Assembly (NCBI RefSeq): GCF_965249985.1 | Contig: NZ_OZ252280.1 | DNA: 64,000 nucleotides | Reading direction: 5' to 3' (one strand) | Source: Algiphilus sp022763315 | GTDB taxonomy: Bacteria > Pseudomonadota > Gammaproteobacteria > Nevskiales > Nevskiaceae | Part shown: one piece after another, positions 26,581 to 35,841 of the stretch | How the letters are laid out: every line of letters starts with the position of its first letter | Position numbering within the stretch: position 1 is the first letter of the stretch | Translations under genes and position numbers: made by a program | The notes under the pieces: model-generated | What the model was told of the DNA's origin: nothing | Databases searched by the model: none | What the model saw: only the letters and a program-made list of their open reading frames with translations

Positions 26581-28784
26581 ACTTGGGCGGGCAGTTCCGG
26601 CTCCGGAGGTGGCGGCGGGGGTGCAATGACCCGCACGGAGTAGGAGAAGATCGACACCAAGCCGCCCGGTGATTCAACACTAAGCTGGAGCAACGCCGAT
26701 CCGTCGGGGTCCCCTGGATCCAGCTCGCTGGCTTTGAAGGCGAAGCCGTAGGTGTTGCCCTGCGCGGTGTCGTCTGTCGTGCACGGGACGGCATAGCCCG
26801 TAGTGCCAACCAACTCGCCATCCCCGTCGACCGAAAGCGAGATGGACGTCTCGGCCGGGAGCGGTTGATCATTAAGGTCACGCAGCACGAAAGCAATGAT
26901 CAGATTCTGGTTCGAATCGACTGAAAAGGTGCTCGTCGATGGACTGAAATTCGCCGTGCTCCCGGAGAACAGCACATCGCGGCTGTTATCCACCAGAGGG
27001 GAGGAGTCCGACATGATCACCGGAACCACTCGGCGTACATTCAGCGTGCGCGCGCCTTCCGGTGAACACGCCGCCGGGTCATTGCACAAAACGCCGGTGA
27101 AACGATTGTCTCCGTCGTTGTAGACGCTGTTGTTGTCGAAGTCGAGGAACTCCTCACCCCCATTTCTGAACTGCGGGTCAAGGTCACGTCTGCCGTCGGA
27201 GTCATCGTCGCGGAATGCTTCGGGCAAATCCGCAAACTGCTCTTCACTGTCATAGCGCCCGTCCCCGTTGAGATCGGTGAAGCTTTCCTCTCCAATCGCT
27301 GTGACGAGTACCGCAGAACGGCCGGCGCGAGATGCACCCTCGCTACCAACGATCGAGCATCGCTCATCCGTACCCGCCGTACCGTTGACGGATTCGCAGC
27401 CATTGAAGGCCTGAGGACGCGGATCCTGGCTGGTCCAGGTCACGACGCAACTACCATCTGTGGTTTGACAGCCGGGTTCCACCGAGCCGCCTTCGGTCGT
27501 CAGCGAGATGGCAGTTCCATCCGGCACTGGATTGTTGAAGCGGTCTGCGGCGCGAATAGTGATGCCGGTGGTGGCGCCGTCCCTGCGCCATCCCTCCACA
27601 TTGAAGCATTCAACCGCCACCGAAAAGCTGTCGTTGTCCGGGATATTCGTGCTGACGACCAATTGATCGGATTGCGAACGAATCGTTTCGCCATCGCGGG
27701 TAACGGTCGCCGTCACGCGCACCGTGGTCGCGACCGTACCAGCCGACACCGTGGTCTGGACCTCGCCATTGCCATCCGTCGTGCCTTCTGGCGGAGTGAT
27801 GGAGATACCGCCCACACTGGTATTTAGCGAGAACCGGACCGTTTCTCCCACAACGGGACCGCCCGAGACATCCTCAACCCGAAAAGTCACGCGCGAGGTG
27901 GTGGGGCGCCCACTTCCCTGAAGGCCGACAAAATCCGGATCGGCGTCCACGAAAGTGATCGAACCCAACTCCGCAGGCTCGACATTGATGACACCGTTCG
28001 CCTGTAGCGACTCTCCACCCACCTGGACGCGCGCCGTTATGGCGTCATCGCCTGCACAACCCTGCGCGCGATAGGAGACGGATACGCTGCCGGAATTCAA
28101 TGGCGCCGGATTGGGCACCACAGTCGACAGATTATCGCCGATACACGCTGAGGTGAATTGCACCTCAGCATTGCCATCGAAGGGCTGATTGTTGTTGGCG
28201 ATATCGACCAGATTCAGGTTCAGCCCCGAGCTGCCGCCGGCCGACAGTGGCGTTTGACCGATGCCGATTTCGCCTGCCTCGAAACCGCCATCGCGCGTAA
28301 CGCCCAACCGAAACTCGGGTGGCGTAGGACGATTCGGAGCCACCACCGGGATGGTGACCGTTTGTTCGACCTCCTCGGAACTCGCGAGCACGGTAATGTC
28401 GCGCAGGCTCGCATCCCCGCCCGTCGTGAGGATGGCACTTGCTCGTCCCTGCGAGTCTGTGGTGCCCGAAACCACTTGCAGGGCCCCGGACGTGGCGGCA
28501 AAGTCCACGGATGCCCCTGACACGAGCCGGTTTGCAGCGTCTCGCACCTGTGCCGTCAGAACAATGCCCTGATCCTGGTTGACCGCATCAGAGGGAAGTT
28601 CGCTCCGGTCCTGCAGTACGACCAAGTCCGCCACGCCAACATCCTGGCCCGGGTTGTCCGTATCGGGGTCCCCACCACCGAAACCGCCACCACCGCTGCC
28701 GAGTGTCGCATCCCCTCCGCATGCTGTAAGCGCGCACGCCATGAAGAATGCGCCAACGGCGCTGCATTGTCTGATGATCGGCAT
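26577..28784 (-). CDS. Large lipoprotein with bacterial Ig-like (Big_1-type) domains and EF-hand-like loops
   Basis: The 735-residue product has a lipoprotein signal peptide with lipobox LTAC (cysteine near residue 22) and a glycine-rich linker. Several Ig-like repeats of Big_1/invasin type follow, seen at about residues 50-140, 250-360 and 385-450 through patterns such as DSQGRASAILTTGG and DGNGEVQTTVSAG. An acidic segment at about 500-560 has a canonical EF-hand-like loop, DLNGDGRYDSEE (residues 504-515), and two weaker ones. The C-terminus is proline-rich. A surface or periplasmic structural or adhesive role is likely; no enzymatic motif was seen. The ATG at 28784 was chosen because it directly precedes the signal peptide. 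Confidence 0.8.
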   Translation of the reverse strand: MPIIRQCSAVGAFFMACALTACGGDATLGSGGGGFGGGDPDTDNPGQDVGVADLVVLQDRSELPSDAVNQDQGIVLTAQVRDAANRLVSGASVDFAATSGALQVVSGTTDSQGRASAILTTGGDASLRDITVLASSEEVEQTVTIPVVAPNRPTPPEFRLGVTRDGGFEAGEIGIGQTPLSAGGSSGLNLNLVDIANNNQPFDGNAEVQFTSACIGDNLSTVVPNPAPLNSGSVSVSYRAQGCAGDDAITARVQVGGESLQANGVINVEPAELGSITFVDADPDFVGLQGSGRPTTSRVTFRVEDVSGGPVVGETVRFSLNTSVGGISITPPEGTTDGNGEVQTTVSAGTVATTVRVTATVTRDGETIRSQSDQLVVSTNIPDNDSFSVAVECFNVEGWRRDGATTGITIRAADRFNNPVPDGTAISLTTEGGSVEPGCQTTDGSCVVTWTSQDPRPQAFNGCESVNGTAGTDERCSIVGSEGASRAGRSAVLVTAIGEESFTDLNGDGRYDSEEQFADLPEAFRDDDSDGRRDLDPQFRNGGEEFLDFDNNSVYNDGDNRFTGVLCNDPAACSPEGARTLNVRRVVPVIMSDSSPLVDNSRDVLFSGSTANFSPSTSTFSVDSNQNLIIAFVLRDLNDQPLPAETSISLSVDGDGELVGTTGYAVPCTTDDTAQGNTYGFAFKASELDPGDPDGSALLQLSVESPGGLVSIFSYSVRVIAPPPPPPEPELPAQV

Positions 28785-28928
28785 TCGTGCCCCTTCGTTC
28801 TGGATTGCCGCTTGATGGCGACCGATACTACGGACCTCAAGAGTTGCCGACAAGGCAGAACATCCGGCAATTCATACCGCTGCGCCCGGAGTCACGAAGT
28901 CACCTGAAGCGGTATCCTGCGCCCCTCG

Positions 28929-29005
28929 GTCCTCGTAGCTCAGCTGGATAGAGCAGTCGCCTCCTAAGCGACAGGTCGCAGGTTCGAATCCTGCCGAGGA
29001 CGCCA
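28929..29005 (+). tRNA. tRNA-Arg (CCT)
   Basis: The 77-nt gene has acceptor GTCCTCG/CGAGGAC and an encoded CCA. Anticodon stem GTCGC/GCGAC encloses CTCCTAA, giving anticodon CCT, which reads AGG. The T-loop is TTCGAAT. A TATCCT -10 lies just upstream but the -35 is poor. Only 26 bp separate it from exeA on the same strand, with no terminator between. Confidence 0.97.
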
Positions 29006-29031
29006 CTTGCCCTGCCGCGCAGCGGATTCCG

Positions 29032-30780
29032 GTGTACACGCACTTTTTCCGATTCAGCGAAGCGCCGTTTTCGATCACCCCCGATCCGGCCTTCCTCTAT
29101 CTCTCGCCGCACCACCATGAGGCGCTGGCGCACCTGCTCTATGGCACAGGCGAAGCCGGCGGCTTCGTGCAGCTCACTGGTGAGGTCGGCACCGGCAAGA
29201 CCACCGTCATCCGTACGCTGCTCGAGCAGAAGATGCCCGAGGTCGATGTCGCGCTGATTCTCAATCCACGTCAGAGCACCGAGGAATTCCTGCAGTCGAT
29301 CTGCGATGAGCTGGGCGTCGCCTACCCTGACGACGCATCCTTGAAACAGCTCGTTGATCATCTGAATCGCCACCTGCTGGCCACCCATAGCCAGGGACGG
29401 CGGACGGTGCTGATCATCGACGAGGCCCAGAATCTGGCCGAGGATGTGCTGGAGCAGGTGCGCCTGCTGACCAACCTCGAAACCAGCAAGGAAAAACTGC
29501 TGCGCATCATGCTGATCGGTCAGCCGGAGCTGGATGATCTGCTGTCACGCCCCAGCCTTCGCCAGCTCGCGCAACGCATTACCGCACGCTTTCATCTGAC
29601 TGCGCTGGACCGCTACGAGACCGTCGAATACATCGCACACCGCCTGCGCGTGGCGGGCGGGGACGCTGACATCTTCACGCCCTCGGCTCTGCGGGCTGCC
29701 TTCAACGCATCGCAGGGTATTCCGCGGCGGATCAACATCATCTGTGACCGCGCCCTGCTCGCCGCCTACTCGGCGGGTACACGCACCGTCACTGCGGCCA
29801 TGGTCCGTCAGGCGGCACGCGAGACGGCACCGAAGCGCTTGCAACGCGCCCGGCCATTGCTGCGTCTTGGCTGGATCCCGGGCCTGGCGTTTGCGGGCAT
29901 GCTGGCGGGCGCCGCGCTGATGCAGCTTTGGTCGGGCCGCCCGTCATCGCCCACCCCATCCACAGACGCCCCGCCGCCGCCAAGCGCGCAGGAGCGCACG
30001 CCTTCACCCGAGGCTACCGATGCCCTGCCCGCCCTGGTCTGGATGCCCGAAAGCGCGCCCACACCCACACAAGCGCCAGGCGACGCTCCCTCCGCTCCGC
30101 GCCAGGACAGCGACCTTCCGCCAGAAGCCGAGGGCGACTCAGCCGCCTCGGACCCCCCTGCGCTGAGTGCGCCGGCCTTGATTCAAGAGACACCGCCGCT
30201 TGGCACCCAGGTGGAACTCCTGCTCGGCCTCTGGGACAGCAACCTTGAGATCCCGGCAGGCACCGCCGTGTGCAATGCCGTTCGCCGCATCTCTTTGCGT
30301 TGCTTGCGCGCGGAGGGCAATTGGGATGACCTGCAACGCTTCGACCGCCCCGCCATCTTGACCCTTGTAGCAGCCTCGGGCGCGCGCAGCCATGTACTGG
30401 TGCGTGGCATCGATCAGACGACAGCCCGCGTCGTGCTCGACGGTGCGCTTCGGCCGGTCGAGCGCAGCCTCCTCGACCTGTTGTGGAACGGCGAATACTT
30501 GCTGTTCTGGCGTGCCGAAGAGGGCGTGGATGTGCTGCGCCCCGGCGACCGTGGTCCGCAGATCGAGTGGCTTCGCCGCAGTATGGCGACGCTGACAGGC
30601 GAACCGATCATCGCGCCGGTCAGCGACCGCTTTGATCGCGCGCTTCGCGATCAGGTGGAAGCCTTCCAGGCGCGACATGGTCTGACGGTGGATGGCCATG
30701 TCGGCGAACGCACCCACCTGATGCTGATGCAGCAGCTGCAGCCGGACGACGGGCCACGTCTGCTGGCGGGAGAAGGCTGA
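29032..30780 (+). CDS. exeA: ExeA/GspA-type AAA ATPase of type II secretion, with peptidoglycan-binding domain
   Basis: ExeA proteins use ATP and bind peptidoglycan to help GspB/ExeB place the type II secretin. The 582-residue protein has the YTHFFRFSEAPFSITPDPAF family start, Walker A GEVGTGKT (residues 50-57) and Walker B VLIIDEAQ. One membrane helix lies at about 280-300, followed by a Pro-rich linker. The C-terminal peptidoglycan-binding region ends in FQARHGLTVDGHVGERT. It starts with GTG only 26 bp after tRNA-Arg and is followed one base later by gspB. No other type II secretion genes are in the window. Confidence 0.9.
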   Translation: MYTHFFRFSEAPFSITPDPAFLYLSPHHHEALAHLLYGTGEAGGFVQLTGEVGTGKTTVIRTLLEQKMPEVDVALILNPRQSTEEFLQSICDELGVAYPDDASLKQLVDHLNRHLLATHSQGRRTVLIIDEAQNLAEDVLEQVRLLTNLETSKEKLLRIMLIGQPELDDLLSRPSLRQLAQRITARFHLTALDRYETVEYIAHRLRVAGGDADIFTPSALRAAFNASQGIPRRINIICDRALLAAYSAGTRTVTAAMVRQAARETAPKRLQRARPLLRLGWIPGLAFAGMLAGAALMQLWSGRPSSPTPSTDAPPPPSAQERTPSPEATDALPALVWMPESAPTPTQAPGDAPSAPRQDSDLPPEAEGDSAASDPPALSAPALIQETPPLGTQVELLLGLWDSNLEIPAGTAVCNAVRRISLRCLRAEGNWDDLQRFDRPAILTLVAASGARSHVLVRGIDQTTARVVLDGALRPVERSLLDLLWNGEYLLFWRAEEGVDVLRPGDRGPQIEWLRRSMATLTGEPIIAPVSDRFDRALRDQVEAFQARHGLTVDGHVGERTHLMLMQQLQPDDGPRLLAGEG

Positions 30781-30781
30781 C

Positions 30782-31660
30782 ATGTCGCATATTCTCGATG
30801 CGCTGCGCCAGGCCGAGGACGAACGCCGCCTTGGAAAAGCGCCGAACCGCAGCGCCATTGCGAGCCCGCTGCGTGCAGCACGCAGACGCGGCGGCGCGTC
30901 CTGGTTGCGCTGGGCGGTGCTGCTGTTCTTCTTGCTGGGTCTCACGATCGTCCTATGGCTGGCCTATGCGCGCCTGCAAACACAGGGACCTGCTCCATCG
31001 AGCGTTGCACCACAGGATGCGACAGAAGGCGGGCACCCCCAGGCCGCTTCGCCCCCTGCTTCGGTCACCCGCACGGCGACTATCGAACCACTGCCGGTGC
31101 CACCTCTCGCCCAGGAGAGAACCACCGCGGCGGTCGAGCCCCCGCCAACCCCACCTGCGGACACAGGAACAGGCGTTGCTGCTCGGATGGAACGCATGCC
31201 GCGAGCACAGCTCGCCGATGCCCAACGCATCGATTCGCTGGACGCCCTTTTCGAAGGCCCGGAGAAGACACCGGCTCGCAATCCATCAGACGCCGGTCCT
31301 ACCGAGGCGGCGCCTGCTGCCGCGCCTCTGCAGCCGCAGGACATCTTCCGCAACCCCGCCGCATCCCGCGCAGACGCAACACCAACGCCTGCCCCCGATC
31401 GCGCAGCGCCCGATTCCTCCGCATTGAATGGGGCTGAATGGGCGGATCTGCCGCGCGCATCGCGTGTCGACATGCCGGCGATCCGTATCGACGTCCACGT
31501 CTACAACCAGGACCCGGAGCGCCGCTTCGTGCGCATCAATGGCCAACGTCGCGTCGAAGGGGACCGTCTGGAAAACAATGCGGTGATTGAGGCCATCACG
31601 CCCGAAGGGCTTGTCCTGCGCTGGGGCGGGATGCGCCTCGCGCAGCCGATGGATCGCTAA
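30782..31660 (+). CDS. gspB: GspB-type general secretion pathway protein
   Basis: GspB/ExeB is the inner-membrane partner of ExeA in type II secretin assembly. The 292-residue protein begins with the family motif MSHILDALRQAEDERRLGK and has a membrane helix at about residues 44-63. A long Pro/Ala-rich periplasmic linker leads to a C-terminal conserved domain (about 230-290) with DVHVYNQDPERRFVRING and LEGD-like turns. The ATG follows the exeA stop after one base, so the pair is co-translated. The linker is low-complexity and would diverge fast. Confidence 0.88.
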   Translation: MSHILDALRQAEDERRLGKAPNRSAIASPLRAARRRGGASWLRWAVLLFFLLGLTIVLWLAYARLQTQGPAPSSVAPQDATEGGHPQAASPPASVTRTATIEPLPVPPLAQERTTAAVEPPPTPPADTGTGVAARMERMPRAQLADAQRIDSLDALFEGPEKTPARNPSDAGPTEAAPAAAPLQPQDIFRNPAASRADATPTPAPDRAAPDSSALNGAEWADLPRASRVDMPAIRIDVHVYNQDPERRFVRINGQRRVEGDRLENNAVIEAITPEGLVLRWGGMRLAQPMDR

Positions 31661-31667
31661 ATCGCGA

Positions 31668-32903
31668 TCAACCTCCGGCGGACACCAGACGCTGCACGGC
31701 ACGCTCAAGGCGCGCCAGACCGTCGCCCATTTCCTGCTCGGTGACATTGAGCGGCGGCGCAAAGCGCACCACCTCCGGCCCGGCCACCAGGCACCAGACG
31801 CCTTCAGCGTGTCCGGCTTTGACGATATCACCGGCGCGCCCGGCCCATGCATCCGAGACCACCCCGCCCAACAGGAGGCCCATGCCGCGCACTTCACGGA
31901 AAACACCATACGCATCGCCAATGCGGGCCAGTTCCTGACGCATCGCCTGGCCGCGCGTCTCCACCCCATGCAGGAAGTCGGGCGCACTGACCAGCTCGAT
32001 CACCCGCTGCGCCACGGCACAGCCGAGCGGGTTGCCGCCGAAGGTGGTGCCGTGTGTGCCGGCCGGCAGATACTCCGCCCATTCCCGTTTGGTCAGCATC
32101 GCACCGATCGGAAAGCCACCACCCAGACCCTTGGCAGTCGTGAGCACATCCGGGACGACCCCCGCCCGCATGTAGCCATACAAAGCGCCAGTGCGGCCAA
32201 CACCCGATTGCACTTCGTCGAAGATCAGCGTCGCGTCCACCCGGTCGCAAGCCGCACGCAGCGCCTTCAAAAAATCGACATTGCCGGGAATGACGCCACC
32301 TTCCCCCTGGATGGGCTCGGCGATGATGGCGCAGGTTTCGTCGGTCACCGCCTTGTCCAGCGCAGCGATATCGTTGTACGGCAGATGCTCGATCCCCTCC
32401 GGAAGAGGACCAAAATGCTCCGTGTACTTGGGCTGGCCGCCGACACTGACCGTGAAAAGCGTGCGTCCGTGAAAGCTGTTGCGGAAGCTCAGAATCGTGC
32501 GCTTGCCAGTCCCATGCTTGATGGAGGCACGGCGACGCGCCAGCTTCAGCGCCGCTTCGTTGGCCTCCGCGCCGGAATTGCAGAAAAACACCCGCTCGGC
32601 AAAAGTGCGTTCGCACAGGGTGCGCGCCAGATGCAAGGCCGGGGCATTGGTGACGATATTGGACACATGCCAAAGCTTGTGTGCCTGCTCACTCAAGGCT
32701 TCGATCAACGCCGGGTGACAATGACCCAGGCTGTTGACGGCGATACCACCGCCGAAATCGACCAGTTCGTCACCTTCGGCCGTCCACACGCGCGCGCCGG
32801 CACCCTTCAACGGCACGAAATCCGCCGGCGCATAGTTCGGCACCATCACCTCGTGATACTGGCTGGCGCCGGGTGCTGCCGGCGCGGAATGCTTCGCGTG
32901 CAT
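31668..32903 (-). CDS. argD: Acetylornithine aminotransferase (ArgD type)
   Basis: This PLP enzyme interconverts N-acetylornithine and N-acetylglutamate semialdehyde in arginine synthesis. ArgD enzymes also act on N-succinyl-LL-diaminopimelate semialdehyde, so it could serve the DapD/DapE pathway. The 411-residue protein shows GGIAVNSLGHCHP, FFCNSGAEANEAALKLAR, FDEVQSGVGRTG and the lysine segment TTAKGLGGGFPIGA. An AstC or other omega-aminotransferase role cannot be fully excluded. An intrinsic terminator sits only 17 bp upstream of the ATG, so its own promoter is hard to place. Confidence 0.9.
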   Translation of the reverse strand: MHAKHSAPAAPGASQYHEVMVPNYAPADFVPLKGAGARVWTAEGDELVDFGGGIAVNSLGHCHPALIEALSEQAHKLWHVSNIVTNAPALHLARTLCERTFAERVFFCNSGAEANEAALKLARRRASIKHGTGKRTILSFRNSFHGRTLFTVSVGGQPKYTEHFGPLPEGIEHLPYNDIAALDKAVTDETCAIIAEPIQGEGGVIPGNVDFLKALRAACDRVDATLIFDEVQSGVGRTGALYGYMRAGVVPDVLTTAKGLGGGFPIGAMLTKREWAEYLPAGTHGTTFGGNPLGCAVAQRVIELVSAPDFLHGVETRGQAMRQELARIGDAYGVFREVRGMGLLLGGVVSDAWAGRAGDIVKAGHAEGVWCLVAGPEVVRFAPPLNVTEQEMGDGLARLERAVQRLVSAGG

Positions 32904-32919
32904 GGTTGACTGTCCAACG

Positions 32920-32946
32920 AAAAAAGCCGGCGCGGGGCCGGCTTTA
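32920..32946 (-). terminator. Intrinsic terminator between tRNA-Ala and argD
   Basis: Minus-strand stem AAGCCGGC/GCCGGCTT with a 5-nt loop is followed by a U-run, 11 nt after the tRNA-Ala 3' end and 17 bp before the argD start codon. The other side also carries T residues, so it may work both ways. Confidence 0.85.
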
Positions 32947-32956
32947 GAATGCGTGT

Positions 32957-33032
<76 letters not shown>

Positions 33033-33077
33033 ATCAAGGCCGCGTAGTGTAGCAGCCCAACGCGATTTTTCCAGAGG

Positions 33078-33857
33078 CTATTCGTCGTTTTTGGCCTCGG
33101 CCTGCACCTTGTTCTTGGCGTTCTCAAGAAACGGGGTGATCAGATCCATCGGCAACGGGAAGACGATGGTCGAATTCTTGTCGCCGGCGACGTCGATCAA
33201 GGTCTGCATGTACCGCAGCTGCAGCGCCTGCGGCTGCGAGGACAGCTGTTGAGCGGCCTGGCTGAGCTTTTCGGCGGCTTCCTGCTCACCCGTGGCGTGA
33301 ATCACCTTGGCGCGCCGTGAGCGCTCGGCTTCGGCCTGCCGCGCCATGGCGCGGATCATGGAATCGTTAAGGTCAACATGCTTGATTTCGACATTGGCGA
33401 CCTTCACGCCCCATGGCTCGGACGCTTCATCCAAAATTTTCTGGACGTCCTCGTTGAGCTTGTCGCGCTCGGTGAGCATCTCGTCCAGCTCATGCTGGCC
33501 GAGCACCGAGCGCAGCGTGGTCTGCGCGAGCTGGCTGATGGCCTCGTAGTAGTTTTCGACCTGCAGCATGGCCTTGGAAGGCTCCATCACGCGGAAGTAG
33601 ACCACCGCATTGACCGACACTGAGACGTTGTCACGCGAGATCACGTCCTGCGGAGGTACGTCCATGACCACCGTGCGCAGATCGACCTTGAGCATGCGCT
33701 GCAGGACGGGAATGACGATGATCAGGCCCGGGCCCTTCATGGAGGTGTAGCGGCCAAGCGTCAGGATGACGCCGCGCTCGTACTCCGCGAGCACCTTGAA
33801 GGCGGAGGCAATAAGGGCAAGAACGACGATGCCCAGGGTGAGCAAGGTAGTGAACAT
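33078..33857 (-). CDS. Slipin/SPFH (stomatin-like) membrane protein
   Basis: This 259-residue stomatin-type protein forms oligomers at membrane microdomains and is typically a partner of a NfeD protease. It has an N-terminal membrane hairpin (about residues 1-22) and an SPFH/Band 7 domain with EYERGVILTLGRYTSMKGPG and ISRDNVSVSVNAVVYFRV. A helical region (MARQAEAERSRRAKVIHATG) and a short charged C-terminus complete it. It begins 9 bp after the NfeD gene, the classical NfeD-slipin operon. Its job in membrane quality control is inferred from the family. Confidence 0.93.
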   Translation of the reverse strand: MFTTLLTLGIVVLALIASAFKVLAEYERGVILTLGRYTSMKGPGLIIVIPVLQRMLKVDLRTVVMDVPPQDVISRDNVSVSVNAVVYFRVMEPSKAMLQVENYYEAISQLAQTTLRSVLGQHELDEMLTERDKLNEDVQKILDEASEPWGVKVANVEIKHVDLNDSMIRAMARQAEAERSRRAKVIHATGEQEAAEKLSQAAQQLSSQPQALQLRYMQTLIDVAGDKNSTIVFPLPMDLITPFLENAKNKVQAEAKNDE

Positions 33858-33866
33858 GAGGATCTC

Positions 33867-35381
33867 CTACGCGGAATCTGCTGAGTGGCCGGTAGCGAAG
33901 GTGCCGCTTTCCGGTTCGGGAGCAACGACAACGGTAAATCCCTGGTGACGCTCGATGCGGACGCGCTGCCCCGGCTGCAGCGGATGCTCGGACCGACACT
34001 GCCAGCGCTCGCCGTTCACCAGCACCCAGCCGCGTCCGTTCTCGAATTGCGTGATCTCTCCACTCTCACCGTCCAGCGTGCCTTCCTCGCCCGTCGTGAT
34101 GCGCGCGCGTCGGGAGCGATAGAGCAGGTAGAAAGTGATGCCCAACAGCAGGGCGGCACTCAGCGATAGACCAACGATCACACCGAGATTGATGTCGTAG
34201 CCGGGCACGTCGCTATCCATGAGGAAAATGGAACCAAGCACAAAGGCGGCCAGACCGCCAAAGCCCAGTATGCCGAAACTGGGCGCCAGCGCCTCCGCAA
34301 TCATCAAGACGATGCCGACCACGATCAGCGCCAGCCCGGCGTAGTTCACCGGCATCAACTGGAAGGCATAGAGCGCCATCAGCAGCGCGATCACGCCGAC
34401 CGTACCGGGCAAAATCGCGCCCGGGCTATAGCCCTCCAGCAACAGCCCATAGATGCCAATCATCATGAGGACGTAGGCCACCGTTGGATTGGTGATGATC
34501 GCCAGAAACTGGTAGCGCCAGCCGGGGTCGTAACGCTGGATGGTGGCGCTTTCCAGTGCGAGCACTTGCGTCGCGCCCGAGGCCAGGCTGATTTCCCGAC
34601 CACTGACCGCGGCCAGCAGCTCATCCATGGTGCCGGCGATGAGATCCACGACGTTACGCTCCACCGCGGCGTCGGCGGACAGACTGGCGCCTTCCCGCAC
34701 TGCTTCTTCCGCCCAATCCGCATTGCGGCCGCGCTTTTCCGCCAGACTGCGGATGAAGGCCACGGCGTCGTTGATCGCCTTCTTCTCGGAGGCGGAAAGA
34801 TCGGAGTCCGCCTTGTCGGGCGTGGTGCCACTGCCGGCCTCCTTTTCCTCGCCCGGCTTCGTTGGCGAAGCCTCGCCCGCGCTGGATTCGGCCTCGCTGG
34901 AGCCTTCGCCCGGCGCCTCGCCACCGTCGTTGCTCCCGCTGTCCGTTGGCGCAGGACGTGCGCCGCCACCGCCAATCTGCACCGGGGTCGCGGCGCCAAG
35001 GTTGGTGGCTGGCGCCATGGCAGCAACGTGCGATGCGTAGAGCAGATAGGTGCCCGCGCTGGCCGCACGCGCGCCTTCCGGGCTCACCCAGGTGATGACC
35101 GGCACGCTGGATTGCAGGATGGTCTGGATCATGTCGCGCATCGCGGTTTCCAGCCCGCCCGGGGTATCCAGCTCAATGACGATGGCGGCGGCGCCATCGG
35201 CGACCGCTTGGCTCTGCCGGCTCTTCAGATAATCTGCCGTCGCCGGGCTGATGGCGCCATTGATGGGCAATACCGCCACCTTCGGGGGGGCGTCCGCACT
35301 GGATTCGCCCGATTGCTGCGCATGGACCCCTAGCCCGAGCGCACCGGACAAGCACACTGCCAGCCACAGAAATCGACGCAT
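33867..35381 (-). CDS. NfeD-family membrane serine protease (ClpP-like domain plus OB-fold domain)
   Basis: This 504-residue long-form NfeD protein cleaves membrane-associated substrates such as stomatins. It has a signal peptide (about residues 1-22) and a ClpP-class domain with VLPINGAISPATADYL. The probable catalytic Ser lies in GARAASAGTYLLYASH, and a Lys of the dyad follows in KKAINDAVAFIRSLAEKRGR. Four or five membrane helices occupy about 290-430, and a C-terminal OB-fold domain ends the protein. About 60 residues of low complexity (G, S, E, A, P) interrupt the protease domain. It is followed by its slipin partner. Confidence 0.9.
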   Translation of the reverse strand: MRRFLWLAVCLSGALGLGVHAQQSGESSADAPPKVAVLPINGAISPATADYLKSRQSQAVADGAAAIVIELDTPGGLETAMRDMIQTILQSSVPVITWVSPEGARAASAGTYLLYASHVAAMAPATNLGAATPVQIGGGGARPAPTDSGSNDGGEAPGEGSSEAESSAGEASPTKPGEEKEAGSGTTPDKADSDLSASEKKAINDAVAFIRSLAEKRGRNADWAEEAVREGASLSADAAVERNVVDLIAGTMDELLAAVSGREISLASGATQVLALESATIQRYDPGWRYQFLAIITNPTVAYVLMMIGIYGLLLEGYSPGAILPGTVGVIALLMALYAFQLMPVNYAGLALIVVGIVLMIAEALAPSFGILGFGGLAAFVLGSIFLMDSDVPGYDINLGVIVGLSLSAALLLGITFYLLYRSRRARITTGEEGTLDGESGEITQFENGRGWVLVNGERWQCRSEHPLQPGQRVRIERHQGFTVVVAPEPESGTFATGHSADSA

Positions 35382-35595
35382 GGTGATCTCACCTGTGAGC
35401 CTTTGCGCAGCCTATCAGCAACCGTACAGCGGCGGGCCGAAAAACCGGCATGTCTGAGTGCCATCGCACCCATCGACGGCGCTGTTCACAACGCCTCACG
35501 GTAGCCGAAATCAGCGCGATGAACCAGCCCCTTTTCATCCACCGCAAACGCTGCTAAAAGACGCACGCAACTGTTCTCCATGACCCCACACTTGC

Positions 35596-35808
35596 ATGGC
35601 GGCGAAGAAAAAAGACCCCGACACCGATCTTGATGACGACTTCGATGAAGTCGACGAGAGCCCAGTCGACGAAAACGAGACGCATCATCGCAGCGTTGCG
35701 CCGCCCGGCGTGCGTCTGCGCGACTGGCGGGATATCGAGCGCTACCGCGAGGAGCGTGCGCTGCGCAAAATGCTCGACGAGGACGATTTGCTGTTCGATG
35801 ACGACTGA
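35596..35808 (+). CDS. Small acidic protein, PA3496-like
   Basis: This 70-residue protein is dominated by Asp and Glu, with a basic start (MAAKKK) and a conserved-looking core RLRDWRDIERYREERALRKML followed by an acidic tail. This pattern resembles the PA3496-type small envelope-integrity proteins of pseudomonads, a match made from memory and length only. It has no signal peptide or membrane helix. The upstream 214-bp gap, divergent from nfeD, holds no feature I can name. Confidence 0.55.
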   Translation: MAAKKKDPDTDLDDDFDEVDESPVDENETHHRSVAPPGVRLRDWRDIERYREERALRKMLDEDDLLFDDD

Positions 35809-35841
35809 CGCACCCCGCGCAGTGGTGCGCAGCCTCCTCCC

